Part shown: in pieces, positions 1-12,273 of the stretch
Position numbering within the stretch: position 1 is the first letter of the stretch
How the letters are laid out: each line of letters opens with the position of its first letter
From: Rhipidocladum racemiflorum
Taxonomy: Eukaryota; Streptophyta; Magnoliopsida; Poales; Poaceae
NCBI GenBank assembly: GCA_036346355.1
Contig: CM070576.1
Location: 15,049,558-15,113,557 of the forward strand
Direction: 5' to 3'
Length of the DNA stretch: 64,000 nt
Program-made: the position numbers and the translations under genes
The notes under the pieces: model-generated
Database searches by the model: none
What the model was told of the DNA's origin: nothing
What the model saw: the letters and a program-made list of their open reading frames with translations, nothing else

Positions 1-171
1 TACACTTGCCTCAACCACGGGCAACGGATTGGCGGGAAGTAGAAGGCACTCCCGGGGTCGCACCACCTGGACAAAGGTACCACACACTCACAATCATGTC
101 CACAAAATAGTACGCAAACCCTCATCTACCCCGACTTTGCCAACTACTCGCAAAACCCAAAAACAGAGGTT

Positions 172-188
172 CTGTCCCGTCGGGACAG
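172..188. other. Conserved short hairpin in the LTR
   Basis: CTGTCCC-GTC-GGGACAG forms a 7-bp stem with a 3-nt loop. The same hairpin is at 8938-8954 in the right LTR of A and at 26639-26655 in element B. It has one changed arm base at 33219-33235. In the solo LTR at 1995-2011 the stem is intact with a different loop. It is partly decayed near 36931 in element E. Its function is unknown. Confidence 0.7.
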
Positions 189-983
189 CAGCCTTCCAAA
201 AGGCATAACTTGGGTTCTGGGACTCCGAATCAATTAAACGAGTACATCCTCGCGTAGCTTAGGAAATTTCCTAACTTTTTCTAAGTATATGGAAAGACTT
301 ATTCGGAATCTAAAGTGGTTTAATCTACAGATTACCGTGATCTGTTCCAATCACGTCACAGATTTTAACACGCTCGGTAAAACAGCCATAACTTTCAAAC
401 GGCTGATCGGAATTTAACGTTCTTTATACCCACTGAAAGGTATTGAAATTACCTACAACTTATTCAACAAGCGTCCGTCCAAATTCGGAAACTAAATTGG
501 CGAAAAACGAAACCCTAAGTCGTCTGCTCATGCTGTCCAAAACAGAGAACGTGGCAACTTCTAGATCTAATCCAATCTACTCAATTCCAGCACCACCAAT
601 TGATCTAAAAACATGATAATCACCCTTAGAACATACCCTAGCCCAACCCCAAGGATCCCCATGGCCATACCTTCGCCCGACGCACGAAAACCCAATAGAG
701 CTCCTCCCGGATCGCGCGATCTCCTTCCTCGCTCCAATCCCGCCGGATCTCCTCGTCGCGGAGCGCTCCAACGGATGGATCTTCGAGGTGTTGAGGTGGG
801 GTACTCCCCTAGGGGCAGCAAGGGAGGTGGAGAGGGGAGGGGAGAGGTGGAGGCGCATGGGGAAGAGGTAGAGGCGGCTAGGGTTGAGGGGGCGCATGTG
901 GGCAGGGGGAGGACGCCCCCAAGGCAGGATAACCTGCCTCCCCCTCCCTCATGGGCCCAAAAATCCTCCCACCAAGGCCCACG

Positions 984-3430
984 TGTGATACTGCGGAATG
1001 TCGAGACTTTATAATTTGTGATAATAGGTTATAAAATGTGGTAAAATGGGATAAGTTGGGGATTTTGCAATTAAACCCCTGAGATTTCACGTTTTAACGC
1101 GTTTCGGGCCGTTTTCGGGAGTTTTGGGCTGCTCCGGGGAGGTGTTGGGCTTGAGGAAAACTTCGTGGGCCGGATGGTGGGATTTTCTTGGCCCATGTGG
1201 GGGTGAGGGGGGGAGCAAATCCTGCTGCCCTAGCCCTCCCCCCCCCCAGCGCCGCCCCATCCCCTCTCCCCTCATTCCCCACTTCCTCCTCATCTCCCCT
1301 CTCCTCTCCCTTCCCAACCGCCCCCTTCCTAGGTGCTGCCGCCCCTCCCCTCTCCTCCCTTGTGGGCGCACCCCAAGGTCTCCTCCTCGCTGCCAAGGTG
1401 CTGTCCAAGCTGTTGGGAGGAGCTGCGACGAGGAGGATTGGTGGAAACGGCGCGTGGAAGGAAGTCGGGGGAGGAACGCGAAGGTTTGATCGTCAATTGG
1501 TGATTCTCCAAGAAGGTAATGGGGGGATCTTGTGGGGTAGATCTCTTGCTGCTGTAGAGGGGCATTACCATGTTTTTTAGACCAAGGGAGGTGCTGCCAT
1601 GGGTTAGATCTAATGAAAACTAGAGATGTTTTCACGTTCTGTTCGGGCAGATTGGGAACCCGAACTAGGGCAGGCGTTTTCGCCAATTTAGATTTGGATT
1701 ATGTCCGTACGGATGTTGAAGAAGTTGTAGATAATTTCATTATCTTTCAGTGGATATAAAGAACGTTAAATTCCGAGCAGCCGTTTGGAAGTTATGGCTG
1801 TTTTACCGAGCGCTGTCAAATCTGTGACGAGATTGAGACCGTTCGTGTTCAACGTTAGATTAAACAATTTTAGAGGCCGATTTGGCTTTTCCCAATAACT
1901 AGAAAAAGTTGGAAATTTTCCTAAGCTACGCGAGGATGTACTTGTTTATTCAATTTGGAGTGCTAGAACAGAAGTTATGCCCATTGGAAGTCCGCTGTCC
2001 CGAAGGGACAGATTTGCTGTTTTCTGATTTTAAGGGTTGTAAGCGAAATCGGTGTAGTGGGATGTATGTGTGCTGTTTTGTGGACCCGATTTGAGTGTGT
2101 GGCACGTGTTTGCAGGTGGTGTGCCTTCGGGAGAGCCCTCAACCTCTCGTCACTCCGTTACTCGTGGTTGAAGGCAAGTGTGTTGCGTGGATTGTATGCT
2201 ATACGTGTTGCTAGAATTGCTTGATAGTATTTGGAATAGATAACATGTTGTTTTACCATGATTTACATGTTATAATTGATAGGAGGTCCTTAGGCCATGA
2301 TTTAAATGTTATCGATGATATGGTGTCCTCATGCCATGATTAACAATGCTTGTTGTTGACAAATGATTCACATGCCATGTTTTGAACGGTAACCGTCAAT
2401 TGTTGAATACGGTCCTACATGTGGAGATGCCATGTGTTGATATGCAATATTTCTATTTCTGTATACGTTGCTGTCCATTTTGCATACATGGCATATTTTC
2501 ATGGCCGTCCGGTGAGATAAGTCATAACTATTCCGGTAGGGTCGGTGAGAACCGTTATGACTAGTCCGGGGCTATTCTTTTGAGTAAGTCCTACATCGTG
2601 ACTCCGTCACCGAGGTGAATGGAAGCGAGTGATAGGCACCCTCCATCTTTGGGATGGGAGGGGGAAAAGGGTGCATGCCGACGGGTGTGCACTCAACCAT
2701 ACCGGTATGAGAATTCCAGGAGACATGTGCATTGCATTTCATGAATGTTATACATGAATAAAGATGTTTATGAGATGATGAGTAGAGTACTCATGAGATG
2801 CTCATGAGATGATTATCATGTTGTTTTAAATATGATGTGTTGTGATATAACCGTGGAGACTGGAATGATGGATTGTGGTCCTGATCCTTGTTGATTCATT
2901 ACAATACACTTTGCTGAGTTATGAACTCACGCTTGTGTTTTCGTTGTTTGTTTCTTTAGGTACCATGAAATCGACGCGCGGGAAAGGGATCTAGCCACAC
3001 TCCTCCACGTAGTATCAAAATCTAGCTAATTCACCCGTTTTGGAGACACGGCAATAAGTGTTACAATAATCATTAGTGTATGGTTTTTATGTTTGGTTGT
3101 TTCCCCCATGTGTAACATGTGGGGCTATGGAGCGAGTTGTTATATCTTCCTAGACTTAAATTGATGCTTATTCTTTTGCTTACGATGCTTATTGATGTTT
3201 AAGTTGATGATTAGCTATCATTATCGCTGCGTATGGAGATCTTGTTTGTCCTACATATTGATATGATGTTATGTTGTTAAGTTTCATGCATAAACAAAGG
3301 AGATGCTGTCAAAATTTTCAATGTATGCTAAATGATTACTTGCTGTAATTTTACCTTAAATTATGGTATTAAATGTGTTATGGGCTATGTTTGGTGACAT
3401 TCTGGGCTTAGTACAAGCTGGGGTGTTACA
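984..3430 (+). repeat. Solo LTR of the LARD-like family, nested in the LTR of A
   Basis: It begins TGTGATACTGCGG and ends GGGTGTTACA. It is flanked by a perfect 5-bp target-site duplication CCACG (979-983 and 3431-3435). Removing it with one duplication copy restores the uninterrupted LTR sequence seen at 9740-9780. Its ends match the LTRs of element E (35501-37929) in reverse orientation. No PBS, interior or second LTR is present, so it is a solo LTR left by LTR-LTR recombination. It contains a CT-rich tract at about 1215-1330. Confidence 0.9.
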
Positions 3431-3606
3431 CCACGACACATCCCCCTTGGGCCCGAACTCCCCCGGAGAGGCCCAAACTCCCGAAAACGGCCCGGAAACG
3501 CGAATAAACCTCATACCGTATGGTTTCAACCTCCAATTCCACATTCCATAATGTTTTTTCCCTCAACATTCACTTTTATAAGGTTACGACACTCCGTGGC
3601 GTCACA

Positions 3607-3620
3607 TTCTCCCCCCCTTC
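3607..3620 (-). other. Polypurine tract of element A
   Basis: On the minus strand this reads GAAGGGGGGGAGAA and directly precedes the LTR start TGTGACG. This is the expected plus-strand primer site for reverse transcription, and it fixes the element orientation as minus. Confidence 0.85.
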
Positions 3621-6600
3621 AACAGGATTCGACCTCGAATCGAAGACATGCCACTACGCCAAACCAACAACACACAGAGATCTAACCCTCACGGTTCAAA
3701 CCTGAAGAAAAGAGCTTTGGGTAAAGCTCGCCGCCGCGAGACTTCAACTCCCATGTCTCTTCTCTAAATAAAACCACTGGAATTTACACTGATCGAGACT
3801 CGATGACAGGACGCCTAGGTTCGAAGACCAACAGCTCTAACGATAACTCGCAATCAAAACTTGCGAGAACTTTACTCAACATTGAAACACAAAGTACTAA
3901 CACATGGTCTCAGCACGACCCCAAGCTATAAGATAAATCCTCAAACAGCCCACAAAAGAAAACGATCTCATACTCCTCGTTCTATGCATTCCTCGGCACT
4001 GAAGTGCCTGATCCCTTTAACTAATGCTACTCTTCAGAAGAACACGGTACCAACCTCCCTTCTGAGGTTCCTTGTACTCAAGACGACGCGAAAAAGGAGA
4101 GACACCGCTCTAAGATTACCACCAGAAGGAACAACCTACTTTACATCCAGGATCCTTAAGACTCGCTCAACAGAAACGACCGAACGTTCCTCTGCGGTTG
4201 TCACAACTCGCTTCTTGCCCAACGACAAAAGATCCAATACACTTAAAAAGGAAAAGCGATCACTAGCAACCACCAAGTGGTCCACTAATAATTTAATCAA
4301 CCCTACCGAGGAACATCTCAACAACACAATTCTCCAAGAAGGTTTGCATTGAGTCATACACAACCTTCCACTCAATGGACCACGATAAAGAGTACAATCA
4401 TTGAGTGAGCTCAACCATAATCATGAACCCAATTGGTCCACCTACAACAACTCAAATCCCAAAGTGCTAAAACCACTTTGGAAAGGATCCGTCAACATCC
4501 AAAGAGCACACATTTCTTTTTCTTTTTTTTCTAAGCCAAATCGCAAAGAAAACTCAAACTTCTAACACCACAGCCAAAATACCACAAATTATTCATTCTT
4601 TCCTTTCATACTAGGAAGCAAGGAAAATCTCGTTTCATGAATGAATGCACATTCTTCAAGAGCACTCCGGATTAGTCATATCTCCATATATGACTTTCTC
4701 ACCGACCTGGCTCAACGACTATTTTATCATTCAACATCTAAAAATGATGTCCTGTTTACTTTTCACCATTTCTTCATCATGTAACAACACTACCGAAAAT
4801 CATTCACATAACGACTTCTTTCTCGGTATCACATGAATAAATCTCGAATAACATCGAGAGTTGCGCTAATTCATATAAACTATGACGGCAGCATAATTAA
4901 CAGTAAGGCACCACATCGTATCAGAACCCACCAATGATAGAAAGCCAAACTTGCAAAACATCGCATTTTAGCCAAAATCAACATTTTGGAAAAAAAACAT
5001 CGACTCCAAAGTCAAACATCTGCACACACAACCGCCACAAATTTTCTCAAAAGAAAGGGAAACTCATTCCCAAAAGAGAACTCTTCACTAACCAAATTCA
5101 CTTATGAAACATTCATATAATCCACCTTTTTTTGAAGAACTCGCAAACATCACACACATTATGCAAATAAATCGAACTCCAGTCAAAAAGAGTCACAAAT
5201 TAAATCTCAAGAGTTTCCAACACAACCCACTATGTCCATCTGCTTCCATTAAAATTTATTCCAAAGATAATTCAGGGTGAACGCGAAGGAGCGCGATCCA
5301 CTCAAAAACTTTTAGGTGTAAAACCATACACATAGCATAAACTGAACAAGTTAGCCAAAACCAAATATTTGCACCAATTCCTACGAGTTTTAGGGAAACT
5401 CTGAAACACAGCATATGGAACACCTTGACCGAAAACCCTTCAACCAAAATGGCAAACAACCAAACCAGTCCAAAAGCTTTTAAACACAAGCTCAGCATAA
5501 AAAGAACCATCTCTAGTACTCCACTACGCTTTCCATAAAAGACTTCAATAATCACTATCTACTCCCTGAGGAGCCCCAACACAATTCAACCAAAAGCTTC
5601 ACAACAAATTCTTCCTCTAGTTACCATTCCCGACACTTTTAATTAGGGTTTATGATGCTTATCAAAAAGGCACCCAACCAAGACTACATTGACATGATCC
5701 CCACGGATCACCAAAACATAATACATCTTATTCTAAATTTGAAACATAGCACTTCAACAGATTCTTAAGCATGATCAACGTATCAATTTTATACCATCCA
5801 TACATCAACATCTTGATGATTAAAACTCGTTCAATCAATAAAATGACTTCAACAAATAAGTATTATCTCTACACGATAAAATTCATAACTATGATTCTAG
5901 GACATACATTCATTAAGGATAAAATTCTACATCAGGTTAATTATCCAAAGCTCACTCCATCGCAACATGTTAAAATTTTTCCTCTATTTTAACCATGGTT
6001 TTTCCAACGAGTAATCTAAACAGTTACCACCACTACTTAGTCATCAATAACAACAAATGGGCATAATCATCAACCAACAACATTACTTTTAGCTACCCTA
6101 TACATAGGTGATAACAAAATTGCCACCACACAATATACTCCCACTATTTGAAATAGATTGAATACTAGCATTAACACTGCCCTTAACCACATCATTAACA
6201 ATAGGTCTTATGTCTTCTCAATTGATATCAATACTAGCATTGTAGAGACACAACTGCATACTTCCAAATATACTAGTAGTTTGCAACAACGTAAATAGCA
6301 ACTCTAATCAACTTCCAAATTAAAGTCACTAGTCAACACGATTAAATTTCTCTATTAATTCATTAGATTAGAACATCTTTAACAACCAGCAAAGTTCCTT
6401 TAACAATAACAGCAGTCTACATCATCTTAATGTTTTAACTATGCATCAAGGTTTAAAACTTTAAACATAATCGAGGGTCCTAAGCACTTTTAAAGCAAAG
6501 CAACAGATCCTAAGCATGTACATTAACACATTTACTCATTCTCGCTAAGAGTAAACTACAACACTAGTAGTCTATTTATTCTCAAGCTAGAGATGACATC

Positions 6601-7740
6601 CGCATTGAATTGACTCCACTCACAATTTAACTTAACAATACATCATCCCATAAACCACATTGGTACGTGCTACAAAACATGCTAAACAACAATTCTTTCT
6701 AGGGACAAACGATTTCAGTCAAAAGACTACTTACTTTGTTTGCAGTATTTTAGTTTTAAAACTCATCCCAAATTCATAAGGAAACTTGACTCTCAAAATT
6801 GCAATGAGACAAACCCAAACTTGGTCATGCAAAAGGAAGTCTCCAAAACACTTTTCAATCTCAAAGACTCCCACAGGAGGAAACCAAGCGATCAAATAAA
6901 CCTTTGCGGACAAAGGCACAAAACATAAATCGAGACAACTTAACTTTTTGCACACGCTTCAATAACTTCTTTTAAACTCAGAGTAAGACACACAACAACC
7001 AAAACTATACTTTTCTTTGCAAGGCAACCAACAAAACCCATGTCAAAGCCAAAAGGCGACTAAAAAGGCGCAACGCTAAATTCCTCTTCTTCATCTTCAA
7101 CCAAGGAAGACAAAACCAAGAAACACCGAAGGGACTCTCCGCGAAAAATCCAATTCCAAACACTTTTCTTTTTGTTTCAATCAGCTAAAACCAAGAAAAC
7201 CAACCAAAGCCAATAGTTAGAACGGTAGAGAACATCCGAAGGTATCCACCACTAACTCTTCTATTTGTCTCCAGTCAACTACCCGATCTACGATAGAAAA
7301 GGTAAGCACTCTTTCCCCACAAGGGGTTAATAGTTCTTCGGTGATGGCTTTAACCGGCCATACCGTCAAACCACACCCTTACTATGAACAAAAGTGGTGA
7401 CGGAAACCCTTCGGCACCACAACCCCACTTTATCACCACAACAAGCACAGTTCAATCTTTTATCTCAAAAACATAGCAACATGCATTATCAAATGAAGCA
7501 TTCAACATCGAACCTTAAATACAACGTTTAAGCATAAAGAAACGATACCCATACCCTTTCCTACTGTGCATCCATGTGTGTCAAATTTTAGATTAGTTAC
7601 CACTTTTGCAAGTTTTAATGTTGCTATCCTATGACAAAATTTTAGTTAAAACCTAAGCCATGTTTCTAAGTTATTCCACATCACATTTTAGTTGTATCCT
7701 ATAGCATGACACTAAAAATACACATTCCAAGGACCTACAG
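3621..7740 (-). other. Non-coding interior of element A
   Basis: This 4.1 kb AT-rich stretch shows no protease, reverse transcriptase, integrase or gag motif in six frames. It is clearly homologous along its length to the interior of B (27773-31940), and more distantly to E. Two short minus-strand open frames, 4136-4414 (92 aa) and 5256-5555 (99 aa, hydrophobic), have similar counterparts in B at 28205-28675 and 29342-29647. Since the DNA itself is conserved, these frames alone do not show coding. Confidence 0.75.
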
Positions 7741-7755
7741 CCCGCTCTGATACCA
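7741..7755 (-). other. Primer-binding site of element A (initiator Met tRNA)
   Basis: The minus strand reads TGGTATCAGAGCGGG, complementary to the 3' end of plant initiator tRNA-Met. It lies 2 nt from the LTR terminus GGTGTTACA. It marks the 5' side of the element, so A runs right to left. Confidence 0.9.
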
Positions 7756-7757
7756 AT

Positions 7758-9909
7758 TGTAACACCCTGGCATTTAATATGCCCGAATGCTACCAAACAT
7801 AGGCTAAACAACATCTAAATACCATAAATTAAGATAAATTACAGCAAATGAGTAAATGCTAAAAAACCGAAATTTCGGTAGCATCTCCTTTGTTTTAACA
7901 TGAATTGAAGGAAACACAATAGCATATCAATATAAGGCAATATGAGAGACATCTAAAATAGCAATAATTAAAGGCATAACAATAATATAAGTCTAATTCC
8001 AAGCATTCAATGTCTCCATGAGCCAAACGAACAATAAGACTCTCATATCGGAAAGCTAAACCATAAAAACAATAAGCATCTCACTTAATTTATTATCAAA
8101 ACCCAATTGAATGACTTGTGAGACGAATGAGTGAAACTACGTGTAGAAGTGTGACTATTTCCCTTCCCCGTATGCCGGTCTCATGGTACCTAAAAACAAC
8201 AAGAAAGCACAAGCGTGAGTTCAACACTCAGCAAGCATATTGCAATAGTACACAAGAACATTTACATGGCTACAACAACTCATATCATGTTTACCATCTC
8301 ATTCATGTTCACATATCAATACCATCATCATTATGTATGCAATGCGATACGATGCTCATGTCTCCTTGGAAACTCATACCGGTATGGTTGAGTACACACC
8401 CGTAGGTGTGCACCCTCTCCCCCCTTCCATCCCGAAGATGGAGGGTGCCTACTCCTCGCTTCCAAACACCGCGGTGGATGGAATCATGATGTAGGATTTA
8501 CTTATTGGCTCTCCGGAATAGTCATAACTTTCTCACCGACCTTCCCCGGACTAGTTATGGCTTTCTCACCGCCCGGGCCATGTATCATGCCATGTATGCA
8601 AAAATGCCAACATCATAATTAACTTGTACAATAACACATGGCATCATAACATAATAAGCATGCTCATCATATCATTGGCAATCTTTAAAGCATGGCAAGT
8701 GATCATATCATATAATCAATTTCATCAATTCGCAACAAGCAACCTACAAACTGCTATCCATTACAATACACTTGCCTGAACCACGGGCAACGGATTGGCG
8801 GGAAGTAGAAGGCACTCCCGGGGTCGCACCACCTGCACAAAGGTACCACACACTCACAATCATGTCCACAAAATAGTACGCAAACCCTCATCTACCCCGA
8901 CATTGCCAACTACTCGCAAAACTCAAAAACAGAGGTTCTGTCCCGTCGGGACAGCAGCCTTCCAAAAGGCATAACTTGGGTTCTGGGACTCCGAATCAAT
9001 TAAATGAGTACATCCTCGCGTAGCTTAGGAAATTTCCTAACTTTTTCTAAGTATATGGAAAGACTTATTAGGAATATAAAGTGGTTTAATCTACAGATTA
9101 CCGTGATCTGTTCCAATCACGTCACAGATTTTAACATGCTCGGTAAAACAGACATAACTTTCAAACGGCTGATCGGAATTTAACGTTCTTTATACGCACT
9201 GAAAGGTATTGAAATTACCTACAACTTATTCAACAGGCGGCCGTCCAAATTCGGAAACTAAATTGGTGAAAAACGAAACCCTAAGTCGTCTGCTCATGCT
9301 GTCCAAAACAGAGAACGTGGCAACTTCTAGATCTAATCCAATCTACTCAATTCCAGCACTACCAATTGATCTAAAAACATGATAATCACCCTTAGAACAT
9401 ACCCTAGCCCAACCCCAAGGATCCCCATGGCAGTACCTTCGCCCGACGCACGAAAACCCAATAGAGCTCCTCTCGGATCGCGCGATCTCCTTCCTCGCTC
9501 TAATCCCGCCGGATCTCCTCGTCGCGGAGCACTCCAACGGATGGATCTTCGAGGTGTTGAGGTGGAGGACTCCCCTAGGGGAAGCAAGGGAGGTGGAGAG
9601 GGAAGGGGAGAGGTGGAGGCACATGGGGAAGAGGTAGAGGCGGCTAGGGTTGAGGGGGCGCATGTGGGCAGGGGGAGGAAGCCCCCAAGGCATGATAACC
9701 TGCCTCCCCCTCCCTCATGGGCCCAAAAATCCTCCCACCAAGGCCCACGACACATCCCCCTTGGGCCCGAACTCCCCCGGAGAGGCCCAAACTACCGAAA
9801 ACGGCCCGGAGACGCGAATAAACCTCATACCGTATGGTTTCAACCTCCAATTCCACATTCCATAATGTTTTTGCCCTCAACATTCACCTTTTATAAGGTT
9901 ACGACACTC
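7758..9909 (-). repeat. 5' LTR of element A, outer tip missing
   Basis: The left edge on the plus strand is TGTAACACCC, next to the PBS. The sequence matches the left LTR up to the bases ACGACACTC. The left LTR then continues CGTGGCGTCACA, but this copy switches to coding sequence of a Tat-type pol. The outer tip of roughly 13 bp has therefore been lost, by deletion or recombination. Confidence 0.85.
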
Positions 9910-12058
9910 ACTTAATGAAACCCCCGGTGTTGATCGCTCCAAAGAAAGGCTTGCCCTTTAGACTGTACATATCGGCTGAAGAAGAGACGATAGGAGCAGT
10001 GCTTACACAAGAAGCCGACAACAAGGAATATATTGTATTCTACCTAAGCCGACGACTTCTGGATACCGAAATCAGGTACCCCGCTATAGAAAAGTTGTGC
10101 TTATCATTATAATTTGCACGCACAAAGTTAAGACATTACATGTTAGCATCAAACTGTATCGTGGTATGCAAAACCGATGTTATTAAGTACATACTTGCAG
10201 CACCAATTCTGCGGGGTCGACTTGGAAAATGGGCGTATGCCTTGACAGAGTTCGACCTAACTTACGAATCGGCTAAATCCGTAAAAGGGCAGGCAATAGC
10301 CGATTTCATTACAGGTAGTAAAACACTAGTTGGAATAGTCGATGTGGCCCCTTGGCATCTATACTTTGACGGGTCAGTTTGCCAGGAGGGCGGAGGCATC
10401 GGCATAGTACTAATATCCCCGAAAGGACAAAATTTTGAGTTTGCGTATCGACTTAATAATCGATGCTCAAATAATCAAGCCGAGTACGAAGCATTGCTAA
10501 GAGGGTTACAACTGTTAGAAAGTATAGGGGTAGGCAATGTCAAAGCTTCTGGGGACTCCTTGTTGGTGGTACAACAAGTTAGAGGAGGATTTCAGTGTAA
10601 CGATAATGTATTACAGAAATACCTACAACAGTGCTTACAAATTGTCAAGTCGTTCATTACCTTCTCCATCGACCATATTCCTAGAGAATCGAACGACCAA
10701 GCCAACTTGCTGGCACAAAAAGCCTCAGGCTATAAAGCCGACGGAGCACAATGGACAAGCGAGTCAATCGATAATACGATAATGTGTGCGCACCCAGTCG
10801 ACTGGAGAACAGAAATAGAAAGTTATTTACTAGATCCCTCTAAGCCGACTGAGAGAAAAGTCCGGCAAAAAGCGCTAAAATATGTGTTACTAGAAAACAC
10901 TTTGTATTTTCGAACTATGGAGGGGCTATTGCTAAGATGTCTTGGGACCGAAGAAGCTAAGGTGGCAATGGGAGAAGTCCACGAAGGCATCTGTGGATCA
11001 CATCAATCGGCTCACAAAATGAAATGGGTACTGAGGCGAATAGGATATTTTTGGCCGATAATGTTGGAAGATTACTTCAGGTATTACAGAGGATGTCAAA
11101 CATGCCAAAAATTCGGCAATATACAGTCGGCACCTGTGTCGGCTTTACATCCCATCATCAAACCATGGCCATTTAGAGGTTGGGGCATAGATATAATCGG
11201 CCAGATTTTTCCAGTATAAGGCAAAGGGCATAAATTTATCCTCGCAGCAACTGATTATTTCTCGAAGTGGGTGGAAGCCATACCACTAAAAAGGGTCACC
11301 AGTACGGAGCTAATCGGCTTTGTTAACGAACACATCGTCCATAGGTTTGAAATTCCCTAGACAATCACAACCGATCAAGGGACGGTGTTCATGTCCAGAG
11401 AGTTCAAAGACTTTGCAGAAAGTCTTGGGATCAAGCTACTAAACTCCTCCCCTTATTATGCTCAGGCCAACGGGCAGGCCGAGTCATCGAACAAAACATT
11501 GATAAAGCTAGTAAAAAGAAAAATCGAGGAAAAACCGAGGAATTGGCATTCGACGCTATCGGAGGCTTTGTGGGCTTATCAGCTTTCGTACCATGGGTCA
11601 ACTAAGTTGTCACCATTGTAGTTGGTATATGGACACGAAGCCGTTTTACCCATAGAAATTAATATCGGCTCGATAAGAGTGTCAAAACAAAATGATCTAA
11701 CAAATTGATGAGTACAGAGAAGCAATGCTAGGGGATATAGACGATCCGACTAAGTAAGAATAAAAACATTGGATCGGCTACAAAGGAATAAGGAAAGAGT
11801 CGCCTGGCATATAATAAGAGGGTCGTGATCAGGACCTTCGAAGAAGCGGATTTAGTCTGGAAAATGGTGTTACCTGTTGGTTCTAAGGATAGCCGATTTG
11901 GTAAATGGTCTCCAACGTGGGAGGGACCCTACAAAATAAATCGGCCAGTGGACGGAAACTCATACATACTCGAGACGATAGACGGGTTTGTTTTTCCAAA
12001 GGCAATTAACGGAAAATATCTGAAAGCATACTACCCTAGCGTTTGGATCGGATCTTAA
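9910..12058 (+). pseudogene. Tat-type pol remnant: RNase H, archaeal-type RNase H, integrase
   Basis: One frame runs from 9915 to about 11700. It is broken only by stops at 10110, 11217, 11358 and 11619. A one-base shift near 11700 then moves it to the frame ending at 12058. It starts at the very end of RT with the Ty3 RNase H (LYISAEEETIGAVL, then YLSRRL), whose active site looks degenerate. A second RNase H follows, with YFDGS, NNQAEYEAL and GDSLLV, giving the catalytic D, E and D. The integrase zinc finger (H-H-C-C, ending CQTC) is at about 10975-11110. The core keeps GIDIIG, TDQG and QAESS, so the D, D and E are present. The C-terminal domain (GKWSPTWEGPYK) ends the protein. It would process and integrate cDNA in an active element, but is inactive here. 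Confidence 0.85.
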
Positions 12059-12273
12059 GTAAAAAGATAACATTTAAAAGCCGATTACAAAACATTCAGA
12101 AAAACAAAATCGGTTACATAGCCGATCGAGTTGCATCACCCATAGACTAGTATCAAACACAGCAAAAACAAGTTTTTAAGATAGTTTAAAATGATTACAG
12201 CCCTGATCCAGGCACATGAGCCCCAAGCCCGATAGAGCAGCTGCTGCTTTGCCGATGGTTGTTTGAACGCCGC

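Larger units (their letters stand above)
1..3606 (-). repeat. 3' LTR of element A, interrupted by a solo LTR
   Basis: Bases 1-983 and 3436-3606 match the right LTR at about 8768-9909 almost base for base. The terminus reads GTCACA on the plus strand, so the minus-strand LTR begins TGTGAC. The LTR is cut by the window start and by the solo LTR at 984-3430. Reading frames inside it are low-complexity LTR sequence and are not genes. Confidence 0.85.
1..9909 (-). mobile_element. LARD-like non-autonomous LTR retrotransposon A (left end outside window)
   Basis: Two copies of one LTR flank a 4.15 kb interior. The element reads on the minus strand. An initiator-Met PBS (TGGTATCAGAGC on the minus strand) lies next to the right LTR, and a G-rich polypurine tract lies next to the left LTR. 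No gag or pol motif was found in any frame of the interior, which is the arrangement of a large retrotransposon derivative (LARD) that must be mobilised in trans. Elements B and E are relatives with the same interior. The right LTR stops about 13 bp short of its terminus, where it abuts the Tat pol fragment, so no target-site duplication can be read. Confidence 0.8.

Noticed and set aside
613..1014. A 133-codon plus-strand frame and overlapping minus-strand frames
   Set aside because: They lie in the purine-rich part of the LTR, occur in several frames on both strands, and are rich in Gly, Arg and Pro from low-complexity sequence.
1087..1686. Long minus-strand frame of 199 codons in the solo LTR
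   Set aside because: It overlaps the CT-rich tract and is open in other frames too. It matches no protein motif and is explained by LTR base composition.
4136..4414. Conserved 92-codon frame in elements A and B as a real gene
   Set aside because: The surrounding non-coding DNA is equally conserved, frame length differs between copies, and no domain is recognised. It is kept only as a note under the LARD finding.
7741..7755. tRNA gene suggested by initiator tRNA-Met similarity at each primer-binding site
   Set aside because: Only the 12-18 bases complementary to the tRNA 3' end are present. There is no cloverleaf or internal promoter.
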